Of a DNA stretch of 64,000 bases, positions 1 through 9,297 are shown in pieces; the first letter of the stretch is position 1, and the number at the start of each line of letters is the position of its first letter. The position numbers and the translations under genes are program-made. The notes beneath the pieces are model-generated. The model saw only the letters and a list, made by a program, of their open reading frames with translations, had not been told where the DNA came from and searched no databases. Source of the DNA: Pseudomonas koreensis (GTDB taxonomy: Bacteria > Pseudomonadota > Gammaproteobacteria > Pseudomonadales > Pseudomonadaceae); assembly GCF_025447595.1 (NCBI RefSeq), contig NZ_JAOEJU010000016.1, forward strand, positions 62,001 through 126,000. The letters are read 5' to 3'.

Positions 1-651
1 CTGACAGCCTCTGGCGGCCCTTTCCGGCAGACGCCGATGGCCGAACTGGCGCATGTTTCACCCGATCAGGCGTGTGCGCACCCGAACTGGTCCATGGGGC
101 GCAAGATCTCGGTGGATTCGGCCAGCATGATGAACAAGGGGCTCGAGTTGATCGAGGCCTGCTGGTTGTTCGATGCCAAGCCTTCGCAAGTCGAAGTGGT
201 GATTCATCCACAAAGCGTGATTCATTCGCTGGTCGATTATGTGGACGGTTCGGTGCTGGCGCAGTTGGGCAATCCCGACATGCGCACGCCGATTGCCAAC
301 GCCCTGGCCTGGCCTGAGCGAATTGATTCGGGCGTGGCGCCGCTGGATCTGTTCGCTGTTGCACGACTGGATTTCGAAGCCCCCGACGAAGAGCGCTTCC
401 CGTGCCTGCGTCTGGCGCGCCAGGCTGCCGAGGCGGGAAACAGCGCCCCGGCCATGCTCAATGCGGCGAATGAAGTGGCGGTTGCCGCGTTTCTCGACGG
501 ACGGGTTCGCTACCTGGAAATCGCGAGTATCATCGAGGAAGTCTTGAATCTCGAACCTGTGGTGGCGTTGAACGATCTCGATGCGGTATTCACCGCTGAC
601 GCGACTGCCCGGACATTGGCCGGACAGTGGTTGAATCGTCACGGCCGATAG
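1..651 (+). CDS. dxr: 1-deoxy-D-xylulose 5-phosphate reductoisomerase, 3' part
   Basis: The last 216 codons of Dxr, the NADPH-dependent cytosolic enzyme that turns DXP into MEP in the non-mevalonate isoprenoid pathway. The frame is open from base 1, so the start lies off the left edge. The visible part begins in the conserved LTASGGPFR loop and contains [19 protein letters not shown]; the Glu that follows MNKGL is the metal and substrate ligand of the family. The helical C-terminal domain is complete ([12 protein letters not shown]). It lies 53 bases upstream of rseP, the usual gammaproteobacterial order. Two other isoprenoid genes, ispD and ispF, also lie in this window. Nothing looks broken. 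Confidence 0.96.
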   Translation: MTASGGPFRQTPMAELAHVSPDQACAHPNWSMGRKISVDSASMMNKGLELIEACWLFDAKPSQVEVVIHPQSVIHSLVDYVDGSVLAQLGNPDMRTPIANALAWPERIDSGVAPLDLFAVARLDFEAPDEERFPCLRLARQAAEAGNSAPAMLNAANEVAVAAFLDGRVRYLEIASIIEEVLNLEPVVALNDLDAVFTADATARTLAGQWLNRHGR

Positions 652-704
652 GTCTTGCAACACATGGCTTCACGCGGCACTGGACAGGATTGCGGAGAAA
701 GTAG

Positions 705-2057
705 ATGAGCGCGCTCTATATGATTGCCGGCACCCTGATCGCTCTGGGTGTGTTGGTCACCTTTCACGAATTCGGCCATTTCTGGGTCGCGCGTCGCTGT
801 GGCGTCAAGGTTCTGCGTTTCTCCGTGGGCTTCGGCATGCCGCTGCTGCGCTGGCATGACAAGCAGGGTACCGAGTTCGTGGTCGCGGCCATTCCGCTGG
901 GTGGTTACGTCAAGATGCTCGATGAGCGCGAAGGCGAAGTACCGGCCGATCAGCTTCATCAGTCATTCAATCGCAAGTCTGTTCGTCAGCGTATCGCCAT
1001 TGTAGCGGCCGGCCCTGTGGCCAACTTTCTGCTCGCGCTGGTGTTCTTCTGGGTGCTGGCCATGCTCGGCAGCGAGCAGATTCGCCCGGTCATCGGTTCG
1101 GTGGAGTCCGGCAGCATCGCCGCAACGGCTGGGCTGAGCGCCGGCCAGGAGATCGTCGCGATCGATGGCGAGCCGACCTCGGGCTGGGCTGCGGTCAACC
1201 TGCAACTGGTGCGACGTCTCGGGGAAAGCGGTTCCTTGCAGGTACTGGTGCGCGAGCAGGGTTCTACGGCTGATACGCCTCGTGAACTGGCACTCGATAA
1301 ATGGCTCAAGGGGGCTGACGAGCCGGATCCGATTCGCTCCCTTGGCATTCGCCCTTGGCGCCCGGCATTGCCGCCGGTGCTGGCCGAACTCGATCCGAAA
1401 GGTCCGGCCCAGGCAGCCGGGCTGAAAACCGGTGATCGTCTGCTGGCGCTGGATGGCAAGGCGCTGGATGACTGGCAGCAGGTGGTCGACACCGTTCGTA
1501 CGCGTCCTGATACCAAAATCGTGCTGCGCGTCGAGCGCGACGGTGTTCAAATCGACGTCCCTGTGACGCTGGCCGCACGTGGCGAGAAGAAGTCACCAAG
1601 CGGTTACCTGGGGGCGGGTGTGAAGGCTGTCGACTGGCCGCCGGAAATGATCCGCGAGGTCAGTTACGGGCCTTTGGCGGCAATTGGTGAGGGTGCCCGT
1701 CGCACCTGGACCATGAGCGTCCTGACGCTGGATTCACTGAAGAAAATGCTCTTCGGCGAGCTCTCGGTAAAAAACTTGAGTGGACCGATAACCATTGCTA
1801 AAGTGGCGGGCGCTTCTGCCCAGTCGGGCGTCGCTGATTTCCTGAATTTCCTTGCTTATCTGAGTATTAGCCTGGGGGTTCTGAATTTGCTGCCCATTCC
1901 TGTACTGGATGGGGGGCATTTGTTGTTTTATCTGATCGAGTGGGCGCGTGGTCGTCCCTTGTCGGATCGGGTGCAAGGTTGGGGGATACAGATCGGTATC
2001 AGCTTGGTGGTCGGAGTGATGTTGCTTGCTCTGGTCAACGATCTGGGTCGTCTGTAA
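705..2057 (+). CDS. rseP: RseP site-2 intramembrane zinc metalloprotease
   Basis: A 450-residue inner-membrane protease that cuts the anti-sigma factor (RseA/MucA type) after the first DegS-type cleavage and so releases sigma-E/AlgU. The zinc motif HEFGH is at residues 21-25 in the first membrane segment, and the second active-site motif, NLLPIPVLDGG, starts near residue 394 with LDGG at 401-404. Two PDZ domains lie between them, roughly residues 110-300. The length and motifs are normal for the family. The start is preceded by GGAGAAAG. It sits between dxr and bamA, as usual, so an envelope-stress protease is linked to the outer-membrane assembly genes it helps regulate. Confidence 0.97.
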   Translation: MSALYMIAGTLIALGVLVTFHEFGHFWVARRCGVKVLRFSVGFGMPLLRWHDKQGTEFVVAAIPLGGYVKMLDEREGEVPADQLHQSFNRKSVRQRIAIVAAGPVANFLLALVFFWVLAMLGSEQIRPVIGSVESGSIAATAGLSAGQEIVAIDGEPTSGWAAVNLQLVRRLGESGSLQVLVREQGSTADTPRELALDKWLKGADEPDPIRSLGIRPWRPALPPVLAELDPKGPAQAAGLKTGDRLLALDGKALDDWQQVVDTVRTRPDTKIVLRVERDGVQIDVPVTLAARGEKKSPSGYLGAGVKAVDWPPEMIREVSYGPLAAIGEGARRTWTMSVLTLDSLKKMLFGELSVKNLSGPITIAKVAGASAQSGVADFLNFLAYLSISLGVLNLLPIPVLDGGHLLFYLIEWARGRPLSDRVQGWGIQIGISLVVGVMLLALVNDLGRL

Positions 2058-2077
2058 CGCTTCGCTGAATTGCGAAT

Positions 2078-2096
2078 CTGCCGCATTTTGCGGCAG
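2078..2096 (+). terminator. Hairpin between rseP and bamA
   Basis: A perfect 7-bp stem, CTGCCGC/GCGGCAG, with a five-base ATTTT loop, followed by TTTGTTTATT. The T-run is interrupted, so this may be a partial terminator or attenuator within the operon rather than a full stop. Confidence 0.5.
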
Positions 2097-2131
2097 TTTG
2101 TTTATTGCCAGTTGGAATAAGAAAGGACTTC

Positions 2132-4522
2132 ATGAAACGTCTGCTGCTAACTGCGGTTCTCACCGTATTGATGATCGCCGAAGTTCACGCCGAGTCCTTC
2201 ACTATCTCTGATATTCGCGTCAACGGCCTCCAGCGGGTCTCCGCGGGTAGCGTCTTTGGTGCCTTGCCGTTGAACGTCGGCGAGCAGGCGGATGATCGTC
2301 GCCTGGTGGAATCCACTCGTGCGTTGTTCAAAACCGGTTTCTTTCAAGATATCCAGCTGGGCCGCGAAGGCAACGTTCTGGTGATCACTGTCGTCGAGCG
2401 TCCCTCGGTCGCCAGCATCGAGATCGAAGGCAACAAGGCGATCTCCACCGAAGACCTGATGAAAGGCCTCAAGCAATCCGGTCTGGCCGAAGGCGAGATC
2501 TTCCAGCGCGCGACCCTCGAGGGCGTGCGTAACGAGCTGCAACGTCAATACGTTGCTCAAGGTCGTTACTCGGCTACCGTCGATACCGAAGTGGTCTCGC
2601 AGCCGCGCAACCGTGTCGGCCTGAAAGTGAAGATCAACGAAGGCACCGTCGCTGCCATTCAGCACATCAACGTGGTAGGCAACACGGTTTTCCCCGAGGA
2701 AGACCTGACCGACCTGTTCGAACTGAAAACCACCAACTGGCTGTCGTTCTTCAAGAACGACGACAAGTACGCCCGTGAAAAGCTGTCCGGTGACCTGGAG
2801 CGTCTGCGTTCCTACTATCTGGACCGCGGCTATATCAACATGGATATCGCTTCGACCCAGGTGTCCATCACCCCGGACAAGAAGCACGTCTACATCACCG
2901 TCAACGTCAACGAAGGCGAGAAGTACACCGTTCGTGACGTCAAGCTCAGCGGTGACCTGAAAGTCCCTGAAGATCAGGTCAAGTCGCTGTTGCTGGTGCA
3001 GAAAGGCCAGGTGTTCTCGCGCAAGCTGATGACCACCACTTCCGAACTGATCACCCGTCGTCTGGGTAACGAGGGTTACACCTTCGCCAACGTCAACGGC
3101 GTGCCACAACCGCACGACGAAGATCACACCGTCGATATCCTGTTTGCTGTCGATCCGGGCAAGCGTGCCTACGTCAACCGCATCAACTTCCGTGGCAACA
3201 CCAAGTCCGAGGACGAAGTGCTGCGTCGTGAGATGCGTCAGATGGAAGGTGGCTGGGCTTCGACTTACCTGATCGACCAGTCCAAGACCCGTCTGGAACG
3301 TCTGGGTTTCTTTAAAGAAGTCAACGTCGAGACCCCGGCCGTGCCAGGCGTCGACGACCAGGTTGATGTGAACTACAGCGTTGAAGAGCAGGCTTCCGGT
3401 TCGATCACCGCCAGCGTCGGTTTCGCCCAGAGCGCCGGTCTGATCCTCGGTGGTTCGATCACCCAGAACAACTTCCTCGGTACTGGTAACCGTGTGAGCG
3501 TCGGCCTGACCCGCAGCGAATACCAGAGCCGCTACAACTTCGGCTACGTTGACCCCTACTGGACCGCCGATGGTGTGAGCCTGGGTTACAACGCGTTCTA
3601 CCGCACCACCGACTACAAAGACCTTGACGTCGACGTAGCGAGCTATGCGGTAGACAGCCTGGGCGCCGGCGTGAACGTGGGCTACCCGATCAGCGAGACT
3701 TCGCGTCTGACCTTCGGTCTGTCCGCTCAGCAGGACAAGATCAAGACCGGTCAGTACACCGTTGACGAGATTTTCGACTTCGTTAAGCGTGAAGGCGACA
3801 ACTACCTGAACTTCAAGGCTTCGGCCGGCTGGTCCGAGTCGACCCTGAACAAAGGTGTTCTGCCAACCCGTGGTCGTTCCCAGAGCCTGACCCTGGAAAC
3901 CACCATTCCAGGCAGCGACCTGTCGTTCTTCAAGCTCGATTACCGTGGCCAGCTGTTCCAGCCGCTGAGCGAGAACTACACCATGCGCCTGCACACCGAG
4001 CTGGGCTATGGCGACGGTTACGGTTCGACCGATGGCTTGCCGTTCTATGAAAACTACTATGCTGGTGGTTTCAACTCGGTTCGCGGCTTTAAAGACAGCA
4101 CACTGGGTCCTCGCAGCACCCCAAGCCGTGGCCAGGCTGTAACCGGTAACGCCGGTACGCTTGCCGACCCGGATCAGGATCCGCTGCCGTTCGGTGGCAA
4201 CGTGTTGATCCAGGGTGGTGTCGAGGTGTTGTTCCCGCTGCCATTCGTCAAGGATCAGCGTTCCCTGCGTACTTCGGTATTCTGGGACGTGGGTAACGTA
4301 TTTGACTCCAAGTGCGAGAAGACTACCAACGCGACTGTCGGTTCGACTTCTGCCACTCAGTGCAACGACATCAGTCTGAGCAACATGGCCAGCTCCGTCG
4401 GTGTCGGCGTGACCTGGGTCACCGCACTGGGCCCGCTGAGTTTTGCACTGGCGATGCCGATCAAGAAACCGGATGACGCTGAAACTCAAGTGTTCCAATT
4501 CTCCCTCGGCCAGACGTTCTAA
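2132..4522 (+). CDS. bamA: BamA outer-membrane protein assembly factor
   Basis: A 796-residue Omp85 protein, the central component of the BAM complex that folds beta-barrels into the outer membrane. A signal peptide (MKRLLLTAVLTVLMIAEVHA, cut before ESF) is followed by five POTRA domains to about residue 420 and a C-terminal 16-strand barrel. The loop-6 VRGF motif is near residue 650 and the chain ends in the aromatic residue (GQTF) expected of a barrel protein. The frame extends upstream through TTG, but ATG at 2132 has GAAAGGA just upstream and begins the signal peptide exactly. skp, encoding its periplasmic chaperone partner, follows. Confidence 0.97.
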   Translation: MKRLLLTAVLTVLMIAEVHAESFTISDIRVNGLQRVSAGSVFGALPLNVGEQADDRRLVESTRALFKTGFFQDIQLGREGNVLVITVVERPSVASIEIEGNKAISTEDLMKGLKQSGLAEGEIFQRATLEGVRNELQRQYVAQGRYSATVDTEVVSQPRNRVGLKVKINEGTVAAIQHINVVGNTVFPEEDLTDLFELKTTNWLSFFKNDDKYAREKLSGDLERLRSYYLDRGYINMDIASTQVSITPDKKHVYITVNVNEGEKYTVRDVKLSGDLKVPEDQVKSLLLVQKGQVFSRKLMTTTSELITRRLGNEGYTFANVNGVPQPHDEDHTVDILFAVDPGKRAYVNRINFRGNTKSEDEVLRREMRQMEGGWASTYLIDQSKTRLERLGFFKEVNVETPAVPGVDDQVDVNYSVEEQASGSITASVGFAQSAGLILGGSITQNNFLGTGNRVSVGLTRSEYQSRYNFGYVDPYWTADGVSLGYNAFYRTTDYKDLDVDVASYAVDSLGAGVNVGYPISETSRLTFGLSAQQDKIKTGQYTVDEIFDFVKREGDNYLNFKASAGWSESTLNKGVLPTRGRSQSLTLETTIPGSDLSFFKLDYRGQLFQPLSENYTMRLHTELGYGDGYGSTDGLPFYENYYAGGFNSVRGFKDSTLGPRSTPSRGQAVTGNAGTLADPDQDPLPFGGNVLIQGGVEVLFPLPFVKDQRSLRTSVFWDVGNVFDSKCEKTTNATVGSTSATQCNDISLSNMASSVGVGVTWVTALGPLSFALAMPIKKPDDAETQVFQFSLGQTF

Positions 4523-4567
4523 GCGTCTGACCCAAGACAACGACAATGGATTTTGTAGGAGTGCATC

Positions 4568-5071
4568 GTGCGTAAGTTGACTCAATTGGTTCTCCTGGCC
4601 TCCGTACTGGTGGCAGGCCCGGCATTTGCCGACATGAAAATCGCCGTTCTGAACTATCAGATGGCTCTGCTGGAATCCGACGCGGCCAAGAAATACGCCG
4701 TGGATGCCGAGAAGAAATTCGGTCCGCAACTGACCAAGCTCAAGACGCTGGAAAGCAGCGCGAAGGGCATTCAGGACCGTCTGATGGCCGGTGGCGACAA
4801 AATGCAGCAAGGCGAGCGCGAGCGTCTGGAGCTTGAGTTCAAGCAAAAGGCTCGTGACTTCCAGTTCCAGTCCAAGGAGCTGAACGAAGCCAAGGCTGTT
4901 GCCGACCGCGAAATGCTCAAGCAACTGAAGCCGAAACTGGATAGCGCAGTGGAAGAAGTCATCAAGAAAGGTGGTTTTGACCTGGTGTTCGAGCGTGGCG
5001 CAGTCATCGATGTCAAACCTCAGTACGACATCACGCGCCAGGTTATCGAGCGCATGAATCAGCTGAAGTAA
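4568..5071 (+). CDS. skp: Skp/OmpH periplasmic chaperone
   Basis: A 167-residue periplasmic holdase that carries unfolded outer-membrane proteins to BamA. The start is GTG behind TAGGAG, and it begins a clean signal peptide (VRKLTQLVLLASVLVAGPAFA, cut before DMK near residue 22). The rest is the family pattern: a small beta core with two long charged helices, residues about 50-130, rich in Lys and Glu, forming the tentacles of the trimer. It lies 45 bases after bamA and only 3 bases before lpxD. Length and layout are normal. Confidence 0.93.
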   Translation: MRKLTQLVLLASVLVAGPAFADMKIAVLNYQMALLESDAAKKYAVDAEKKFGPQLTKLKTLESSAKGIQDRLMAGGDKMQQGERERLELEFKQKARDFQFQSKELNEAKAVADREMLKQLKPKLDSAVEEVIKKGGFDLVFERGAVIDVKPQYDITRQVIERMNQLK

Positions 5072-5074
5072 CCC

Positions 5075-6130
5075 ATGACCGTGACTATCAAGCTCGGCCA
5101 GTTGGCCGAGTTCCTCGGCGCCACCCTGAGTGGCGACCCCGAGAAGCAAATCACTGGGCTAGCCACCTTGCAGGAGGCTGGCCCAGCTCAGTTGAGCTTT
5201 CTGGCAAACCCCCAATACCGTAAATACCTGGCAGGCTCGCAAGCCGCAGCCCTGTTGCTCAAGGCTGCCGACGCCGAGGGTTATGCCGGTGATGCGCTGG
5301 TGGTGCCGGATCCTTATCTGGCTTACGCACGCATTTCACATCTGTTCGATCCGAAACCCAAGGCTGCTGCCGGCGTTCATCCAACGGCCGTGATCGCCGA
5401 GGATGCCGTAGTCGATCCGAGCGCCGGTGTCGGTCCCTTCGTGGTGATTGAAGCTGGTGCTCGAATCGGTGCAGGCGTGACGCTCGGCGCGCATTGCGTC
5501 GTCGGTGCGCGCAGTGAAATCGGTGAGGGCGGCTGGCTGGCACCGCGGGTCACGCTGTATCACGATGTGCGGATCGGCAAGCGGGTGGTGATCCAGTCCG
5601 GTGCCGTGCTCGGCGGTGAAGGCTTCGGCTTTGCCAACGAGAAGGGCATCTGGCAGAAAATCGCCCAGATCGGTGGCGTGACCATCGGCGACGATGTGGA
5701 GATCGGCGTGAATACCGCCATCGACCGCGGTGCGTTGGCCGATACCGTGATCGGCAACGGTGTGAAGCTCGACAACCAGATTCAGATCGCCCACAACGTA
5801 CAGGTCGGTGATCACACCGCCATGGCAGCATGCGTGGGGATTTCGGGCAGCACCAAAATCGGTAAGCACTGCATGCTCGCCGGGGGTGTTGGCCTGGTAG
5901 GGCACATCGATATTTGCGACAACGTATTCCTGACCGGGATGACCATGGTGACCCACTCGATTACCGAGCCGGGTGCCTATTCTTCCGGCACAGCCATGCA
6001 ACCTGCGGCCGAATGGCGCAAAAGCGCGGCCCGTATTCGTCAGCTCGATGACATCGCGCGGCGTTTGAAACAGCTGGAAAAGCGGTCCGGGGAAGTGACC
6101 CCCGACGGTAATGCTTCATCTGAAGGCTGA
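5075..6130 (+). CDS. lpxD: UDP-3-O-(3-hydroxyacyl)glucosamine N-acyltransferase
   Basis: The third committed enzyme of lipid A synthesis: it adds a second hydroxyacyl chain from ACP to UDP-3-O-acylglucosamine in the cytosol. The 351-residue chain has an N-terminal uridine-binding domain (about 1-100), a left-handed beta helix of hexapeptide repeats (about 105-310) and a C-terminal helix. The catalytic histidine of the family is His240 in [11 protein letters not shown]. It follows skp after 3 bases. fabZ, lpxA and lpxB follow, so the lipid A genes form a single transcription block. Confidence 0.96.
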   Translation: MTVTIKLGQLAEFLGATLSGDPEKQITGLATLQEAGPAQLSFLANPQYRKYLAGSQAAALLLKAADAEGYAGDALVVPDPYLAYARISHLFDPKPKAAAGVHPTAVIAEDAVVDPSAGVGPFVVIEAGARIGAGVTLGAHCVVGARSEIGEGGWLAPRVTLYHDVRIGKRVVIQSGAVLGGEGFGFANEKGIWQKIAQIGGVTIGDDVEIGVNTAIDRGALADTVIGNGVKLDNQIQIAHNVQVGDHTAMAACVGISGSTKIGKHCMLAGGVGLVGHIDICDNVFLTGMTMVTHSITEPGAYSSGTAMQPAAEWRKSAARIRQLDDIARRLKQLEKRSGEVTPDGNASSEG

Positions 6131-6236
6131 TACCATTTCCATATCAAGTGTGCACAGCCTCTGGACTGCCTCCTTGATTTGCTAGAGGAGTGCGCGTCAG
6201 TCGCGCTCCCAATCTTTACATAGGCTTCCCCCCGAA

Positions 6237-6677
6237 ATGATGGACATCAACGAGATTCGCGAATACCTGCCTCACCGTTACCCGTTCCTGCTGGTGGACC
6301 GGGTAGTGGAGCTGGATACTGAAGGCAAGCGCATTCGCGCCTACAAGAATGTCAGCATCAACGAACCGTTCTTCAATGGTCACTTCCCTGCGCATCCGAT
6401 CATGCCGGGCGTGCTGATCATCGAAGCCATGGCTCAGGCTGCCGGGATCCTCGGTTTCAAGATGCTTGACGTGAAACCGGCCGACGGCACGCTTTACTAC
6501 TTCGTCGGTTCCGACAAGCTGCGCTTCCGCCAGCCAGTGCTGCCGGGTGATCAGTTGATCCTTGAAGCCAAGTTCATCAGCTGCAAGCGTCAGATCTGGA
6601 AGTTCGAATGCCAGGCTTCGGTCGATGGCAAACCGGTTTGCTCGGCTGAAATCATCTGTGCGGAACGCAAGCTATGA
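6237..6677 (+). CDS. fabZ: 3-hydroxyacyl-ACP dehydratase FabZ
   Basis: A 146-residue hot-dog-fold dehydratase that removes water from 3-hydroxyacyl-ACP in fatty-acid elongation and so competes with LpxA and LpxD for the same substrate. Counting from the first ATG of the [17 protein letters not shown] start, the catalytic pair falls at His49 ([12 protein letters not shown]) and Glu63 (IIEAMAQ), the positions known for P. aeruginosa FabZ, which supports this start. ATGA overlap joins it to lpxA. The 106 bases upstream hold a GC-rich stem (about 6187-6209) of unknown role. Confidence 0.97.
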   Translation: MMDINEIREYLPHRYPFLLVDRVVELDTEGKRIRAYKNVSINEPFFNGHFPAHPIMPGVLIIEAMAQAAGILGFKMLDVKPADGTLYYFVGSDKLRFRQPVLPGDQLILEAKFISCKRQIWKFECQASVDGKPVCSAEIICAERKL

Positions 6678-7450
6678 GTTTGATTGACCCTCGCGCAATC
6701 ATCGATCCGTCGGCCGTCCTGGCTGATGGCGTCGAGGTCGGCCCGTGGTCGATCATCGGTGCAGGTGTGGAAATCGGCGAGGGAACGGTCATCGGGCCAC
6801 ACGTGATCCTCAAAGGTCCGACCCGTATCGGCAAGCACAACCGCATCTACCAGTTTTCCTCGGTAGGCGAAGACACGCCGGACCTGAAATACAAGGGCGA
6901 AGAAACTCGCCTGGTGATCGGTGACCACAACGTCATCCGCGAAGGCGTGACGATTCACCGTGGCACCGTTCAGGATCGTTCCGAAACGACCCTGGGTGAT
7001 CACAACCTGATCATGGCCTATGCCCACATCGGGCATGACAGCGTCATCGGCAACCACTGCATCCTGGTCAACAACACTGCGTTGGCCGGCCATGTGCACG
7101 TTGATGACTGGGCGATCCTGTCCGGTTTCACCCTGGTGCATCAGTATTGCCACATTGGCGCCCACAGCTTTTCCGGCATGGGCACGGCGATCGGCAAGGA
7201 CGTTCCGGCGTTCGTCACCGTATTCGGCAACCCGGCCGAAGCGCGCAGCATGAACTTCGAGGGCATGCGTCGTCGCGGTTTCAGCGAAGACGCCATTCAT
7301 GCCCTGCGCCGTGCGTACAAAACGGTGTATCGCCAGGGCCTGACCGTCGAACAGGCGCTGGCCGAACTGGCCGAGCCGTCTGCACAGTTCCCGGAAGTCG
7401 CGATGTTCCGTGACTCCATCCAGTCGTCGACCCGAGGCATCACCCGCTGA
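6674..7450 (+). CDS. lpxA: UDP-N-acetylglucosamine acyltransferase LpxA
   Basis: The first enzyme of lipid A synthesis: transfer of a hydroxyacyl chain from ACP to the 3-OH of UDP-GlcNAc. The 258 residues are a left-handed beta helix of hexapeptide repeats (about 1-185) and a helical C-terminus. The conserved pair in AHIGHD falls at His118 and His121; His121 matches the catalytic His125 of E. coli. The start codon overlaps the fabZ stop (ATGA), indicating translational coupling, and lpxB follows 2 bases after its stop. Confidence 0.97.
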   Translation: MSLIDPRAIIDPSAVLADGVEVGPWSIIGAGVEIGEGTVIGPHVILKGPTRIGKHNRIYQFSSVGEDTPDLKYKGEETRLVIGDHNVIREGVTIHRGTVQDRSETTLGDHNLIMAYAHIGHDSVIGNHCILVNNTALAGHVHVDDWAILSGFTLVHQYCHIGAHSFSGMGTAIGKDVPAFVTVFGNPAEARSMNFEGMRRRGFSEDAIHALRRAYKTVYRQGLTVEQALAELAEPSAQFPEVAMFRDSIQSSTRGITR

Positions 7451-7452
7451 CC

Positions 7453-8583
7453 ATGGCCAATCTGCGTATTGCGCTGGTGGCGGGGGAGGCTTCCGGTGAC
7501 ATTCTGGGCGCCGGTCTGATGCGCGCCCTCAAGGCACAGCATCCTGCGGTGGAGTTCATTGGTGTCGGCGGCCCGCTGATGCAGGCCGAGGGCCTGACCT
7601 CCTATTTTCCGATGGAGCGTCTGTCGGTAATGGGGCTGGTGGAAGTCCTGGGGCGATTGCGTGAATTGCTCAAGCGCCGCAAGGACCTGATCGCCACCCT
7701 GATTGCCGAAAAGCCGGATGTGTTCATCGGCATCGATGCGCCGGATTTCAACCTCAATATCGAACTCAAGCTGCGTCAGGCCGGGATCAAGACCGTGCAT
7801 TACGTCAGCCCGTCGGTGTGGGCGTGGCGGCAGAAGCGGGTGCTGAAGATCCGCGAAGGCTGTGACCTGATGCTCACGCTGCTGCCGTTCGAAGCCAGAT
7901 TCTACGAAGAGAAGGGCGTGCCGGTGCGGTTCGTCGGCCACACGCTGGCCGACACCATTCCACTGGAGGCCGACCGCTCTGCTGCGCGTGACGAACTCGG
8001 TCTGCCGGATGGTCCGCTGGTGGCTTTGATGCCCGGCAGTCGGGGTGGTGAAGTCAGTCGTCTGGGTGCGCTGTTCCTTGATACCGCCCAACGCCTGCGG
8101 GCCATGCGCCCGGGCGTGCGTTTCGTCATACCGTGCGCCAACCCCGAGCGCCGGGCCCAGCTCGAAGAGCTGCTGGCCGGCCGCGACCTGCCGGTGACCC
8201 TGCTCGATGGCAAATCCCATCTGGCCCTGGCCGCGTGCAACGCGGTCCTGATTGCGTCGGGGACGGCGACCCTGGAAGCGCTGCTGTACAAGCGCCCGAT
8301 GGTCGTGGCTTATCGCCTTGCGCCGCTGACGTTCTGGATTCTCAAGCGCATGGTCAAGAGCCCGTATGTGTCCCTGCCGAACCTGCTGGCCCAGCGATTG
8401 CTGGTCCCGGAGTTGTTGCAGGATGATGCGACGGTCGAGGCGCTTGCCCAGACCTTGTCGCCGTTGATCGACGGTGGCGAAGAGCAGACCCGCGGCTTCG
8501 ACGAGATCCATCGCACTCTGCGTCTGGACGCTTCCAATCAGGCGGCTGATGCCGTTCTGAACCTGATCGGGCAAACACGATGA
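7453..8583 (+). CDS. lpxB: Lipid A disaccharide synthase LpxB
   Basis: A 376-residue peripheral membrane glycosyltransferase (family GT19) that joins UDP-diacylglucosamine and lipid X into the beta-1,6 disaccharide of lipid A. The N-terminal GEASGD glycine-rich motif (residues 11-16), the central [10 protein letters not shown] motif and the later [12 protein letters not shown] nucleotide-sugar-binding motif are all present in order. It overlaps rnhB by ATGA. Length is typical. Confidence 0.97.
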   Translation: MANLRIALVAGEASGDILGAGLMRALKAQHPAVEFIGVGGPLMQAEGLTSYFPMERLSVMGLVEVLGRLRELLKRRKDLIATLIAEKPDVFIGIDAPDFNLNIELKLRQAGIKTVHYVSPSVWAWRQKRVLKIREGCDLMLTLLPFEARFYEEKGVPVRFVGHTLADTIPLEADRSAARDELGLPDGPLVALMPGSRGGEVSRLGALFLDTAQRLRAMRPGVRFVIPCANPERRAQLEELLAGRDLPVTLLDGKSHLALAACNAVLIASGTATLEALLYKRPMVVAYRLAPLTFWILKRMVKSPYVSLPNLLAQRLLVPELLQDDATVEALAQTLSPLIDGGEEQTRGFDEIHRTLRLDASNQAADAVLNLIGQTR

Positions 8584-9221
8584 GCAAGACAAGCATGCAG
8601 ATGGGCCTGGATTTCACCCTGGTTGCCGAAGTCGAAGAGCTGGTGGCCGGCGTCGATGAAGTCGGTCGCGGCCCATTGTGCGGCGCGGTCGTTACCGCAG
8701 CGGTGATTCTCGATCCGAACCGGCCGATCCTCGGTCTCAACGACTCGAAGAAACTCACCGAAGCCAAGCGCGAAAAACTCTACGACGAAATCTGCGAGAA
8801 GGCACTGAGCTGGTGCATCGCCCGCGCCGAAGTCGAAGAAATCGACGAACTGAACATCCTTCACGCCACCATGCTGGCGATGCAGCGTGCCGTCGCTGGT
8901 CTGCACATCCAGCCGAAACTGGCGATGATCGACGGCAACCGCTGCCCGAAACTGCCGATGCGTTCCGAAGCGGTGGTCAAGGGCGACAGCAAGGTTCCAG
9001 CGATTGCAGCAGCCTCGATTCTGGCCAAGGTCAGCCGCGACCGCGAGATGGCGGCCTTCGAATTGATCTACCCGGGTTACGGCATCGGTGGCCACAAAGG
9101 CTACCCGACGCCCGTTCATCTGGAAGCGCTGGTGCGCCTCGGGCCGACGCCGATTCACCGGCGTTCTTTTGCCCCGGTGCGGCAGGCTTATGAAGCGCTG
9201 GAAGGTCTCGCGCCGGTTTAG
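8580..9221 (+). CDS. rnhB: Ribonuclease HII
   Basis: A 213-residue RNase H fold enzyme that nicks RNA embedded in DNA at the RNA-DNA junction. The acidic metal-binding motif [12 protein letters not shown] starts near residue 23, the second Asp is in [11 protein letters not shown] and the third acidic region in KVSRDREM. It starts inside the lpxB stop codon and is followed by dnaE, so a repair nuclease is co-transcribed with lipid A genes as in many gammaproteobacteria. Confidence 0.95.
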   Translation: MSKTSMQMGLDFTLVAEVEELVAGVDEVGRGPLCGAVVTAAVILDPNRPILGLNDSKKLTEAKREKLYDEICEKALSWCIARAEVEEIDELNILHATMLAMQRAVAGLHIQPKLAMIDGNRCPKLPMRSEAVVKGDSKVPAIAAASILAKVSRDREMAAFELIYPGYGIGGHKGYPTPVHLEALVRLGPTPIHRRSFAPVRQAYEALEGLAPV

Positions 9222-9244
9222 CGGCGAGGCTGATGTTTTGTTCG

Positions 9245-9270
9245 GGGCCCGGTACAATCCGGGCCTTGTT
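9245..9270 (+). terminator. GC-rich hairpin between rnhB and dnaE
   Basis: A perfect inverted repeat, GGCCCGG-tacaat-CCGGGCC at 9246-9265, is followed by TTGTTGTCT. The loop itself reads TACAAT, a passable -10 hexamer, so the site could be a weak terminator, a dnaE promoter element, or both. Confidence 0.4.
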
Positions 9271-9297
9271 GTCTCTATGTAACTGGACAGGATCACT

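Noticed and set aside
2147-5149. A 1000-residue open frame antisense to bamA and skp
   Set aside because: It covers two well-recognised genes on the other strand, has no ribosome-binding site and a low-complexity composition; it results from the third-position GC bias.
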